Source: Fodinibacter sp963763015 (GTDB taxonomy: Bacteria; Actinomycetota; Actinomycetes; Actinomycetales; Dermatophilaceae). From it: a DNA stretch of 64,000 nt. How positions within the stretch are numbered: position 1 is the first letter of the stretch; each line of letters opens with the position of its first letter. Under the pieces are notes generated by a model. The model saw only the letters and a list, made by a program, of their open reading frames with translations. It was not told where the DNA came from and did not search any database. The stretch covers positions 1-64,000 of the forward strand of contig CAVXML010000007.1 of NCBI GenBank assembly GCA_963763015.1, read 5' to 3'. A program made the position numbers and the translations under genes. This document shows, piece after piece, positions 42,401 through 50,794 of the stretch.

Positions 42401-42765
42401 GGTGCCGCCGCGCCCGACAAAGACGTCACCGCCCCCTGTGTGCTCGACCCCCGTCATACGCCGCCTTTCGCACCGGGCCGGCGCCGGGCCAGAGCCGTTG
42501 CATCGCGGTTGACTGGACGAGGGCAAGGGGCGGAGGAGCACCCGGCCGGCCGCGGCAGGCAGGTGGCTGGCGGGGTGCCTCACGACCGCGCTGGCCATTG
42601 CAAGGTGGCCGGATCGGATGACCCCAAATGGGCCCCAAAATCGGCAGATCCCGGTTGCGTACCGATCCGACCCAGCCCGCCACATCCCGTCCTCTGCCCT
42701 ATGACCTGCGGAGACGTCGTTGTGGAGAGAGCTCACGAGACGGGTGGCTTCGGAGGCTGTCGCGC
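42401..42765. other. Intergenic region left of the right tRNA-Arg fragment
   Basis: No gene is supported. It contains two adjacent similar decamers, GACCCCAAAT and GGCCCCAAAA, at 42620-42640. These could be arm-type integrase-binding repeats of an attachment site. Confidence 0.4.
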
Positions 42766-42819
42766 TGATCGAGTTCCTACGGATCAGAAGGTTAGGGGTT
42801 CGAATCCCTTCGGGCGCGC
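42766..42819 (+). repeat. tRNA-Arg(ACG) 3'-half fragment, putative attachment site (right copy)
   Basis: Bases 42777-42819 are identical to 2458-2500: anticodon arm 3' side, variable loop, T-arm and acceptor 3' strand of tRNA-Arg(ACG). Ten upstream bases also match (TGATCGAGTT), with one mismatch between. A CTGATC...GATCAG pairing can form here, but there is no D-arm or 5' acceptor strand, so it is not a functional tRNA gene. Together with the left copy it brackets 40.3 kb. Confidence 0.75.
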
Positions 42820-42841
42820 TCTGTCTTGAGACCGGCGACGG

Positions 42842-42873
42842 GGCCCCGACCAGCAGAAACGCGGTCGGGGGCC
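42842..42873 (+). terminator. Hairpin terminator after the right tRNA-Arg fragment
   Basis: GGCCCCGACC pairs with GGTCGGGGGCC (one bulged G). The loop AGCAGAAACGC differs at one or two bases from that of the left copy. Confidence 0.65.
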
Positions 42874-43163
42874 GTACTCGTGCCCGGATGACGGACGTAT
42901 CGGGGGAGGGGCCCAAGATGTCGGGCCAGGTGGGGTCCTGGCGGGTCACAGGCGGGACCCTGAGAAGCCTGGGACATCAGTCAGACGGCTCTGGCGACGG
43001 GGCACGAACTGGTCGGACTTGGCCCGACACCGGCACCCCGGTCGATTGCCTGACACTGTGGAGGACGTGCGTGCCATCGCGCCCGCTTCGAATCCGGCAT
43101 CCACGACCAAGCAGACCCTGACCGCGCTCCTGCACGCGGCTTTGGGCAGGAGAGGAGTCCCAA

Positions 43164-44066
43164 ATGACTGAAACCACGAGGCGGCCCCACGACATGTCGG
43201 CGGAGCAGCGCGCGCGCGAGGACGAGGTCGTCGCGCGGGTCCTGGCATCGTTCGACGGCTGCGCTGAACCGCGACTGCGGGAACTGATGCGCGGAGTTGT
43301 CACCCACCTCCACGCCTTCCTGCGAGACGTCAGGCTGACCGAGGAGGAGTGGGGAGTGGCCATCGCATTCCTGGCCGCGGCAGGTCACATCACCGACGAT
43401 CGGCGCCAGGAGTTCATCCTGCTCTCGGACACCCTCGGTGCGTCCATGCAGACCGTCGCCATCAACAACGAGGCGCACGGGGACGCCACGGAGGCGACCG
43501 TATTCGGTCCGTTCTTCGTCGAGGGCTCTCCGGAGGTGGGCACCGGCGGGGACATCGCGTTCGGTGCGGCCGGTGAACCCTGCTGGGTGGAGGGTACGGT
43601 CCGCGACACCGACGGTCACCCGGTCGCTGCCCGCCTCGAGGTGTGGGAAGCCGATGACGACGGCTTCTACGACATGCAGTACGGCGATGACAGGACAGCT
43701 GCCCGCGGTCATCTGTTCAGTGGGGAGGACGGCTCATACTGCTTCTGGGCAATCACCCCGACGCCGTATCCGATCCCGCACGACGGCCCAGTCGGCAAGA
43801 TGCTCGAGTCGACGGGGCGGTCGCCCATGCGGCCGGCACATCTGCACCTCATGGCGAAGGCGCCCGGTCACCGGACCCTGGTCACGCACATCTTCGTGCG
43901 TGGTGACGCATTCCTGGACTCGGACGCCGTGTTCGGGGTGAAGGACTCCCTCATCCGAGACTTCCACCGCCAAGCACCGGGAACACCCACGCCCGACGGA
44001 CGGGTGATCGAGGGCACCTGGTCGCGGACGGTCTTCGACGTCGTGCTCGCACCCGCAGAACCGTGA
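43164..44066 (+). CDS. Intradiol ring-cleavage dioxygenase (hydroxyquinol/catechol 1,2-dioxygenase type)
   Basis: 300 aa; ATG at 43164 with AGGAG upstream. The N-terminal helical dimerisation part is followed by a dioxygenase beta-sandwich. Fe(III) ligands are Tyr in DDGFYDMQY, Tyr in TPTPYPIPHDGPVG, and two His in RPAHLHLM. ATVFGPFFVEGSP and EVWEADDDG are conserved. The length and the segment GKMLESTGRSPMRPAHLH (key part MRPAHLH) favour hydroxyquinol 1,2-dioxygenase, which opens 1,2,4-trihydroxybenzene to maleylacetate. No maleylacetate reductase lies nearby. It is the first gene right of the right tRNA-Arg fragment. Confidence 0.9.
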   Translation: MTETTRRPHDMSAEQRAREDEVVARVLASFDGCAEPRLRELMRGVVTHLHAFLRDVRLTEEEWGVAIAFLAAAGHITDDRRQEFILLSDTLGASMQTVAINNEAHGDATEATVFGPFFVEGSPEVGTGGDIAFGAAGEPCWVEGTVRDTDGHPVAARLEVWEADDDGFYDMQYGDDRTAARGHLFSGEDGSYCFWAITPTPYPIPHDGPVGKMLESTGRSPMRPAHLHLMAKAPGHRTLVTHIFVRGDAFLDSDAVFGVKDSLIRDFHRQAPGTPTPDGRVIEGTWSRTVFDVVLAPAEP

Positions 44067-44252
44067 GCACTCGAGGTGTGATCCGCCAGTACGCGACCGG
44101 GCCGGGCGGGCCTGCCCGTAGGCGCCCCATGGAGCGCTTCCCGCCGAACACCTGGACCCAGTCTGGCCAGGCACCGGTCCTACCGACAATCGTCCAGCAG
44201 CCGCGTGCTGGTCACCCAGCACCTGCCCTGCCGAGGGCCGGCGCACACACCA

Positions 44253-44300
44253 TTGACACGCCCACGATGTTCCAGTAATTTACCGAACGGTTATTTAACC
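44253..44300 (+). promoter_or_regulatory. Promoter and dyad operator of the ArsR-SRPBCC operon
   Basis: TTGACA (44253-44258), 17 nt, TAATTT (44276-44281) is a near-consensus sigma-70 promoter. Just downstream, ACCG-AA-CGGT and GGTTA-TT-TAACC (44289-44300) are small dyads at the expected transcription start, a likely binding site for the encoded ArsR protein. The local AT-richness stands out. Confidence 0.6.
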
Positions 44301-44322
44301 ACCTAGCAATCCATGGAGTGAC

Positions 44323-44670
44323 ATGGCGACGACAACTGAGGACCGGCTTGACGCGACGTTCGCGGCCCTGGCCAACACGACCCGTCGCGCGATGCTGGCG
44401 CGGCTCGCCCACGGCGAGGCGACCGTCAACGAGCTGGCCGAACCGTTTCAGTTGTCGCTGCCGGCCATCTCCAAGCACCTGAAGGTCCTGGAGCGGGCCG
44501 GCCTGGTGGTGCGCGGCCAGCACGCGCAGTACCGCCCACGCACTCTTGACCCGGGCCCCCTTGAGGAGGTCTCGACGTGGGCCGAGCAGTACCGCCCGGT
44601 CTGGGAGGCCCGCCTGGAGCGGATGGACACCTACCTGCAGCAGCTCTCACGAGACGACAAGGACGCGTGA
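44323..44670 (+). CDS. ArsR-family transcriptional regulator
   Basis: 115 aa. FAALANTTRRAMLARLAHGEATVNELAEPFQLSLPAISKHLKVLERAGLV (key part LSLPAISKHLKVLERAGLV) is the winged-helix domain. There is no CxC metal-binding motif, so it belongs to the non-metal branch paired with AHSA1/SRPBCC proteins. It overlaps the next gene by four bases (GTGA), and both form one operon. Confidence 0.92.
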   Translation: MATTTEDRLDATFAALANTTRRAMLARLAHGEATVNELAEPFQLSLPAISKHLKVLERAGLVVRGQHAQYRPRTLDPGPLEEVSTWAEQYRPVWEARLERMDTYLQQLSRDDKDA

Positions 44671-45173
44671 ACACCATGGCCACAACGAAGACACCCGACC
44701 GGGTGACGATCGAACGCACGCTCCCCGCGCCGCCGGAGGCGATCTGGACCCTGTGGACGCAGCGGGAGCACTTCGCCTCCTGGTACGGCCCCGAGGGCAG
44801 CACGGTCCCGGTCGCCGAGATGGACGTGCGCGTCGGCGGAACACGCCTGTTGTGCATGGAGGTGCAGACACCCCAAGGCTCCAGGCGGATGTGGTTCACC
44901 GGCACCTATCTCGAGGTCGTCGAGAACCAGCGGCTCGTGTACACCGATGCCATGGCCGACGAACACGGCAACGTGCTCGCCCCCGAACAGATGGGCATGC
45001 CGGCCGGTCACCCCGCGATCACCGAAGTCCGGGTGGAGCTCGAGCCCGTTAGTGGCGGAACCCGAATGGTTATCACTCACGTCGGCATCCCCCAAGGCTC
45101 ACCCGGCGCAGCTGGATGGGCGATGGCATTGGACAAGCTCACGGACCAGCTGAGCTCGACCAGTTCCCAGTAG
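44667..45173 (+). CDS. SRPBCC/AHSA1-domain protein
   Basis: 168 aa from GTG at 44667, coupled to the ArsR stop; ATG at 44676 is an alternative. VTIERTLPAPPEAIWTLWTQREHFASWYGPEG, MDVRVGGTRLLCMEV, RMWFTGTYLEVVENQRLVYTDAM and VELEPVSGGTRMVITH mark the Bet v 1-like ligand-binding fold of the AHSA1 family. ArsR-AHSA1 pairs are common in actinobacteria; the ligand is unknown. Confidence 0.92.
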   Translation: MNTMATTKTPDRVTIERTLPAPPEAIWTLWTQREHFASWYGPEGSTVPVAEMDVRVGGTRLLCMEVQTPQGSRRMWFTGTYLEVVENQRLVYTDAMADEHGNVLAPEQMGMPAGHPAITEVRVELEPVSGGTRMVITHVGIPQGSPGAAGWAMALDKLTDQLSSTSSQ

Positions 45174-45277
45174 GCCGCGTGATCGTTGGGGATTCCCGTC
45201 GGCGTCCCACGGCCGCGATCGGACCATCAGGCCGTCTCGAGCCTGGCTCCCCTTCAGGGGTGCGGTGACTCGTCCGA

Positions 45278-45721
45278 TCAGTTGGCGACAGCGTCGCCGA
45301 TGACGATCGCGACGAACGCCACGATGGCCAGTACAGCCAGCGCGAGCACCACGAGCGGGCCGGCGGCGGTGTTGCCGCCCTGGCGGAGCCGCCACCCCAC
45401 GGCGGCCGATGCCGCCGCCAGCGGCAGCGTGATGCCGGCCCAGAAGACCAACACGCTGACCACCGCCAGCGCACCCAGCACGATGCCCGCGATGACACCA
45501 CCCCTGGGAACAGCGAACAGGAAGAGCGCAACACTGAGCACGAGCGAGATCGCCAGCACCACGAGCCACTCACCGACTTGGAAGGAGCCGTCCTCGCTGT
45601 AGCCGGGAACCAGCATGAGCATCTGGATCGCCGAGGCGGCGATCGCCACCATGACGCTGCGGGAACGGGTCAGGTCGGGCGTGGCAGTCGGGGCGGAAGA
45701 CGACGGGTCGGTAGAGGCCAT
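45278..45721 (-). CDS. Small membrane protein
   Basis: 147 aa; ATG at 45721. A polar Ser/Thr-rich N-terminus, then four hydrophobic segments (VMVAIAASAIQMLMLV, WLVVLAISLVLSVALFLFA, VIAGIVLGALAVVSVLVFWAG, GPLVVLALAVLAIVAFVAIVIG). It has no recognised domain. It is convergent with the SRPBCC gene. Confidence 0.7.
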   Translation of the reverse strand: MASTDPSSSAPTATPDLTRSRSVMVAIAASAIQMLMLVPGYSEDGSFQVGEWLVVLAISLVLSVALFLFAVPRGGVIAGIVLGALAVVSVLVFWAGITLPLAAASAAVGWRLRQGGNTAAGPLVVLALAVLAIVAFVAIVIGDAVAN

Positions 45722-46207
45722 GGCGGCACACCTCGTTGGACAGCGACCCGGACGACCCAGGTCAGAGTGATGCGAGTATGAGGCTCTTCGGCCATGCGGC
45801 GCACGCAATCCGGAATATCCGATACTCGACATGAGCGCGAGCGTCAACCTGCGTCACGTCGCCGCCGTCGGACGCGGGTAGATCGTCATGTGCGGGTGAA
45901 CGCTCGCACTGGAACCGCGTTTGCGCGTGCTGGAACCATCGGCATCCAAGGTCCCGGTTGGCAGGGTCCTTGCAGCGCGCCGCCAGCATCAGCCTTGGCT
46001 GTGGGGACGCACACCATCAGTTGGTCGGCTGTTCGCGCCACCGCTGCTGGCTGCGACCGAGGCGCTCCCCGGACGGCTCTTGCTTCCAGCGACTCATCCG
46101 CGGCGGGCGATGACGGATGCCGCCGGCTGCGATCAGATGGGAACGTGCAGCCGTTCAGCAAGGCCTACAAGGGGCGCGGCGCGTTCGCGTCGGCGAGCCG
46201 GCCACCG

Positions 46208-47893
46208 ATGACGACGCGGTACGTGCCGTTCGCGAGGTCGATGGCCGGCTACTCGCGGGGGCGGCTGCGCACCGACGTCGTCGCTGGCGTCACGGTGGCG
46301 GCCCTGGCGCTGCCGGCATCCATGGCGTACGCGCAGCTGGCCGGTGTCCCGGTCAGCGCCGGCCTCTACGCACTGTTGCTCCCGGTCCTGGCGTACGCCT
46401 TCCTGGGCTCCTCGCCGCGGGTGGCCGTCGGGCCCGAGGGCACCGTCGCGCTGCTCGTCGCGACGGCGATCGCTCCGCTCGCCATCAGCGGGAGCCCGCA
46501 GTACGCCGCGCTCGCCGCGATGCTCGCGGTCATGGTGGGGGTGGTCTTCCTCGTGGCGCGCGTGGCCCGCATCGGCTGGATCGCCGACTACTTCTCCCAA
46601 GCGGTGCTGGTCGGCTACATCACCGGGGTCGCCGTCGTGCTCATCCTCGGCCAGCTCGGCAAGCTGCTCGGTATCTCCAGCGACGAAGACGGCGCCATCC
46701 GCGAGTCCATCGACATCCTGCGACACCTCGGCGACGCCAACGGCGTGACGGTCGTCGTCGGCGCGCTGTCCATCGCCCTGCTGGTCGTGGCGGGACGGGT
46801 CAACAACCGGATCCCGGGCGCGCTCATCCTCGTCGTCGCGGGCATCGCCGCGTCGTGGGCGCTGGACCTCGCGGGCCAGGGTGTGTCGATCACCGGCCCC
46901 GTTCCCAGCGGTCTGCCCGAGCTGGAGGTGCCCGACCTGAGCCGCGGCGACGTCGCCTCCCTCGTCGTCGCGGCTTTGGCCGTCTTCCTCGTCGCCTTCT
47001 CCGACTCCATCCTCATCTCGCGCTCCTTCGCGGCCCGCCACCACGAGGTCGTCGACGCCAACCAGGAGCTGCTCGCGTTCGGAGCCGCCCAGATCGCCGC
47101 CGGCGTCACCCAGGGAATCCCGGTCGGCACCAGCGGATCCCGCACGGCGGTCAATGACGACATGGGCGCGACCAGCCAGGTCAGCGGGCTGGCCGCGGCG
47201 GGGACCATCGCCGCCATCCTGATGTTCCTCACCGGCCCCATCCAGTACCTGCCCTCCACGGTTCTCGGCGCGATCATCATGTATGCCGGGGCCAAGCTGA
47301 TCGACCCCACCCAGTGGCAGGCCCTGACTCGCAGCAGCAGGGTAGAGGTGGTGATCGCCGCCATCACCGTCGCGTGTGTCGTCATGGTCGGAGTGCTGCA
47401 AGCGCTCGTCGTGGCCGTGGTGCTGTCGGTCGCCGACATCATCCGCCGCGCGGCCCGCCCCGCGGACGCCGTGCTCGGCTGGTCCGCCTCCGAGGACCGG
47501 TACGTCGACGTCGTCGAGCACCCTGATGCCGGCATCACCGCCGGAGTGGTCGTCTACCGCATCCAGGACCGGCTCTTCTTCGCAAACGCCCACTTCTTCA
47601 AGCGCCGGATCTGGGCCGCGGTGGACGGCGCCCCCAAGCCGGTTCGGCACGTTGTGCTCGATGGGTCGTTCATCAGCGACATCGACGCGAGCGCCGAGGA
47701 GGCACTGCGTGAGATCATCGACGGGCTAGCACAGCGCAACATCGAACTCCACCTCGCCCGCGCGACCCTGGAGCTGCGGGAGCGCCTCGACTCGGTCGGC
47801 CTGGTCGACACGATCGGTACCGATCACTTCCACGGCACGGTAACCGCCGCCGTCGACGCCTGCCGACCACGCGCCGACGGTTCGTCGGGATGA
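46208..47893 (+). CDS. SulP-family anion transporter with STAS domain
   Basis: 561 aa from ATG at 46208; the open frame continues upstream, and a GTG at 46145 is possible. The SLC26/SulP core has RTDVVAGVTVAALALPASMAYAQLAGVPVSAGLYALL (key part ALPASMAYAQLAGV), GPEGTVALLVATAI, GYITGVAVVLILGQL and QGIPVGTSGSRTAVNDDMGATSQ (key part GTSGSRTAVND). The C-terminal STAS domain (~450-555) includes FANAHFFKRRI and the conserved serine-type loop region DGSFISDIDASAEEAL. It probably takes up sulfate or another anion. No sulfate assimilation genes lie near. Confidence 0.9.
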   Translation: MTTRYVPFARSMAGYSRGRLRTDVVAGVTVAALALPASMAYAQLAGVPVSAGLYALLLPVLAYAFLGSSPRVAVGPEGTVALLVATAIAPLAISGSPQYAALAAMLAVMVGVVFLVARVARIGWIADYFSQAVLVGYITGVAVVLILGQLGKLLGISSDEDGAIRESIDILRHLGDANGVTVVVGALSIALLVVAGRVNNRIPGALILVVAGIAASWALDLAGQGVSITGPVPSGLPELEVPDLSRGDVASLVVAALAVFLVAFSDSILISRSFAARHHEVVDANQELLAFGAAQIAAGVTQGIPVGTSGSRTAVNDDMGATSQVSGLAAAGTIAAILMFLTGPIQYLPSTVLGAIIMYAGAKLIDPTQWQALTRSSRVEVVIAAITVACVVMVGVLQALVVAVVLSVADIIRRAARPADAVLGWSASEDRYVDVVEHPDAGITAGVVVYRIQDRLFFANAHFFKRRIWAAVDGAPKPVRHVVLDGSFISDIDASAEEALREIIDGLAQRNIELHLARATLELRERLDSVGLVDTIGTDHFHGTVTAAVDACRPRADGSSG

Positions 47894-48237
47894 CGCGCTG
47901 AGCTCCAGCAGCCTGACCGCTCGGGCGGGTGTAGCCAGCACAAGGGAACATCTGCCGCCCCCGAGCGAGCCCACGGGCCAGTGGGAGCACACCCACCGCG
48001 AGCTCGAGGTCCTGCGCGAGTCGTCGTCGATGCCGCCCTCGGCGTCGTCGACGTTGACAGCGCAAGGATCGCCGACCCAGGTCGTCGTCAACGGTCGGCG
48101 ACGGGGACAGCTGAAGCGCGAGGACATCCCGCTACAGCGCCGCGTCGAGAGGGGCTCGGTCGTCGTCCAAGAGATCTGCCGAGCACCGGGCGTCACTCGC
48201 AGGAATCGATCACGCCGACCATTGAAGCGGGTCTACC
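47894..48237. other. Intergenic region with no recognised gene
   Basis: A plus-strand frame at 47960-48210 has some coding character (REDIPLQRRVERGSVVVQEI) but no start or family match. It may be relic sequence. Confidence 0.3.
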
Positions 48238-48534
48238 TCACTTCCCCGGCCACTCGCCCGTCCAACGCTGAAAGGCCCTGGCCCCCGCGCGGTCAATGCC
48301 AGCCTTGACGACCCCGAAAACCGCACCCTGTACAGCAGCCGCCACAAGGACCTGCCGCACGTTGTACTGCGACTCAAGGGCCGTCGGGGCCTGAAGGCGA
48401 TGGTGGGGAGTGACTCGCATCCAGAGCTCGCGGAACACGCGTGCGGCGATCAGGCCACCGGCTGTGCCAAATATCAGCGCGAAAGGCCGATAGAGCATCT
48501 TGACCGCCCGTGTGGCGGGCTGTTCTCGGCTCAT
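48238..48534 (-). CDS. DUF4235 family small membrane protein
   Basis: 98 aa; ATG at 48534 with GGGAGG upstream. MLYRPFALIFGTAGGLIAARVFRELWMR and YNVRQVLVAAAVQGAVFGVVKAGIDRAGARAFQRWTGEWPG (key part AAVQGAVFGVVKAGIDR) match DUF4235, a two-helix membrane protein of actinobacteria with unknown function. Confidence 0.85.
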   Translation of the reverse strand: MSREQPATRAVKMLYRPFALIFGTAGGLIAARVFRELWMRVTPHHRLQAPTALESQYNVRQVLVAAAVQGAVFGVVKAGIDRAGARAFQRWTGEWPGK

Positions 48535-48599
48535 GGCAGGCCTCCCTTGGTTCCAGCCCAATCACCATCACGGTACCGGGCAACAGCACGCACAGGTCG

Positions 48600-48772
48600 C
48601 ATGGTGACGGTTTGGGCCCCGCGCCGGCTCAGGGCGTCACGGTGGTCGACCAGCAACCTGAGCGCCCTGGAGCTCATCGTCGACCTGCAACACCCGCAAG
48701 GTCTTGGTCCGCACCGCGACGACCGCGATCGAGTGGGCGTCACGGGCGTCGGTCTTGACCCTGGCGCAAGCA
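48600..48772 (-). pseudogene. IS110-family transposase, N-terminal-region fragment
   Basis: The minus strand reads ARVKTDARDAHSIAVVAVRTKTLRVLQVDDEL, then after a one-base shift ALRLLVDHRDALSRRGAQTV. This is the segment around the third acidic residue of the IS110 DEDD domain (KTDARDA). It is not the same element as the 27.6-kb remnant, whose sequence over the shared stretch differs. Confidence 0.7.
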
Positions 48773-48798
48773 GTACCCAGCTGCGTTCAAGTTCTACA

Positions 48799-49016
48799 TT
48801 CGACGAAATCACGGTGCGCGACGACCTCGTCGTCGCCGAGAACCACATCAGCTATGACGGGAAGCCTTGGATGTACTCGGTGAACCTGTTGGAGTTCAGG
48901 GCGACAAGGTCGAACACGAGCGGATCTACATCATGGACGGCTGGGAGGCCCCCGAGTGGCGCACCCCTTGGCCGGCAGAGACCCCAGCGGACCCGCCGCG
49001 GCGACCTGCGTCTTGA
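48799..49016 (+). pseudogene. SnoaL/NTF2-like protein, C-terminal remnant with frameshift
   Basis: FDEITVRDDLVVAENHISYDGKPWMYSVNLLEFR, then after a one-base loss near 48900 GDKVEHERIYIMDGWEAPEWRTPWPAETPADPP to a stop at 49014-49016 (key parts YDGKPWMYSVNLLEF and KVEHERIYIMDGWEAPEW). The segments match the end of nuclear-transport-factor-2-like proteins. The N-terminal half is missing. Confidence 0.65.
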
Positions 49017-49199
49017 AGCCCCCTGCCGGCCGTGTGTGACTGCGGTTCAGGTGAAGGGGGCGGTGTGAGGCCGTTGGCGCGGCCCCCCGCTCGAGGTCGT
49101 CGCGGAAGTCGGGTGAGCGAGCCTTGGAAGTTGTGAGTAGGAGCCTCCCGGCGCTCGACGCTTGACCTTGACGCTAGGTCAACCCTTCACAGTGGCTGC

Positions 49200-50006
49200 A
49201 TGACGATGAACACCGCAACAGAATCCACGCCCCGCCCCGCACCGGCGATCCACGTGCACAGCCTGCACAAGGCGTTCAAGGAGCTGCAGGTGCTGCGCGG
49301 GGTCGACTTCGACGTCGAGCCCGGGAGCATCTTCGCCCTGCTGGGCTCGAACGGTGCGGGCAAGACCACGGTCGTGCGCATCCTGGCCACGCTGTTGCGG
49401 GCCGACGCGGGCGAGGCAGCCGTTTCCGGCTTCGACGTCGCCACCCGGGCCGCCGAGGTGCGCGAGTCGATCAGCCTCACCGGGCAGTTCGCGGCGGTCG
49501 ACGACATCCTCACCGGGCGGGAGAACCTGGTGCTCGTGGCCCGGCTTCGGCACCTGCCGGATGCCGGGCGGATCGCCGACGACCTGCTCGCCCGGTTCTC
49601 GCTGACCGACGCGGCCGGGCGCAAGGTGTCGACCTACTCCGGGGGCATGCGCCGCCGGCTCGACATCGCGATGAGCCTGATCGGCGACCCCCCGGTGGTG
49701 TTCCTCGACGAGCCGACCACCGGGCTCGACCCCGAGGCGCGCCTCGAAGTCTGGCGAGCCATCAGGGAGCTCGCCGGGCACGGCACCACGGTGCTGCTCA
49801 CCACCCAGTACCTCGAGGAGGCCGAGCAGCTCGCCGACCGGATCGCCATCCTGCACGAGGGCCGGATCGTCGAGAACGGCACCCTGGCCGAGCTCAGGGC
49901 GCTGCTGCCCCCGGCGACCGTCGAGTACGTCGAGAAGCAGCCGACCCTCGAGGACGTCTTCCTCAGCCTCGTCGCTCGCGACGGCACCCGAAAGGACCAG
50001 CCATGA
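49200..50006 (+). CDS. ABC transporter ATPase, DrrA-like
   Basis: 268 aa. Walker A LLGSNGAGKTTVVRIL (~47-55), Q-loop SLTGQFAAVDDILTG, signature STYSGGMRRRLDIA, Walker B PVVFLDEPTTGLDP and the switch-like TTQYLEEAEQLADRI are those of the drug-export DrrA/CcmA branch. It overlaps the ABC-2 permease gene by four bases. It powers export of an unidentified lipid or drug-like compound. The MerR gene that follows may regulate it. Confidence 0.92.
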   Translation: MTMNTATESTPRPAPAIHVHSLHKAFKELQVLRGVDFDVEPGSIFALLGSNGAGKTTVVRILATLLRADAGEAAVSGFDVATRAAEVRESISLTGQFAAVDDILTGRENLVLVARLRHLPDAGRIADDLLARFSLTDAAGRKVSTYSGGMRRRLDIAMSLIGDPPVVFLDEPTTGLDPEARLEVWRAIRELAGHGTTVLLTTQYLEEAEQLADRIAILHEGRIVENGTLAELRALLPPATVEYVEKQPTLEDVFLSLVARDGTRKDQP

Positions 50007-50765
50007 CCACCCACGTCGTCGGTGACACCGCCCTGCTGACCGGGCGCTCGCTGCGCCACATCACCCGCAGCCTCGACACCATCATCACCACGACGATCAT
50101 GCCGATCGCCTTCCTGCTGTTGTTCGTCTTCGTCCTCGGCGGGGCGATCGACACCGGGTCGGGCTCGTACATCGACTACCTGCTGCCCGGCATCCTGGTC
50201 ATCACCGTGGCGTCGGGCGTCTCGTACACCGCCTACCGGCTCTTCCTCGACCTGCAGAGCGGGATCTTCGAGCGGTTCCACTCGATGCCGATCGCCCGGT
50301 CGGCCGTGCTCTGGGCGCACGTGCTCACCTCGCTGGCCGCGATCGGGATGTCGGTCGCGGTCGTCGTCCTCTCCGCCCTGGTGATGGGGTTCCGCTCCGG
50401 CGCGGGCGTGCTGGCGTGGCTGGCGGTCACCGGCATCCTCGCGCTGTTCACGCTCGCGCTGACCTGGCTCGCCGTCATCCCCGGCCTGACGGCGAAGTCG
50501 GTCGACGGGGCGAGCGCGTTCTCCTACCCGCTCATCCTGCTGCCGTTCGTCAGCTCGGCCTTCGTGCCCACGGGCACCATGCCCGGCCCGGTGCGCGCCT
50601 TCGCCGAGAACCAGCCGGTGACCGCCATCGTCGACGCCATCCGCAACCTGCTCGCCGGGCAACCGGTGGGCACCGAGATCTGGGTCGCCCTCGGGTGGTG
50701 CCTCGGGCTGCTCCTGGTCGCATACGGGCTTCGCCATGCTCGCCTACCGCCGCCGGGTCGCCTGA
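50003..50765 (+). pseudogene. ABC-2 type permease (DrrB-like), frameshifted near its 3' end
   Basis: Start ATG at 50003 overlaps the ATPase stop. Six membrane segments with IMPIAFLLLFVFVLGGAI, SYIDYLLPGILVITVASG, FHSMPIARSAVLWAHV, LILLPFVSSAFVPTGTMP and FAENQPVTAIVDAIRNLL, typical of DrrB. The normal end would read VAYGFAMLAYRRRVA and stop at 50763-50765. One extra G in the GGG at 50726-50728 instead continues the frame into the MerR gene, giving an apparent 518-aa fusion. Only the last 13 or so residues are affected, so the permease may still work. The extra base may be an assembly or sequencing error. Confidence 0.8.
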
Positions 50766-50794
50766 AGCGGTGCGGCGTCGGGCAGGCTGACCAC

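Noticed and set aside
42720..42977. Short frames containing PEGIRTPNLLIR or RPKGFEPLTF near both tRNA fragments as proteins
   Set aside because: These are translations of tRNA sequence, not genes.
46133..47650. A 505-codon minus-strand frame within the SulP region
   Set aside because: It is Asp/Gly/His-rich antisense of a clear transporter gene.
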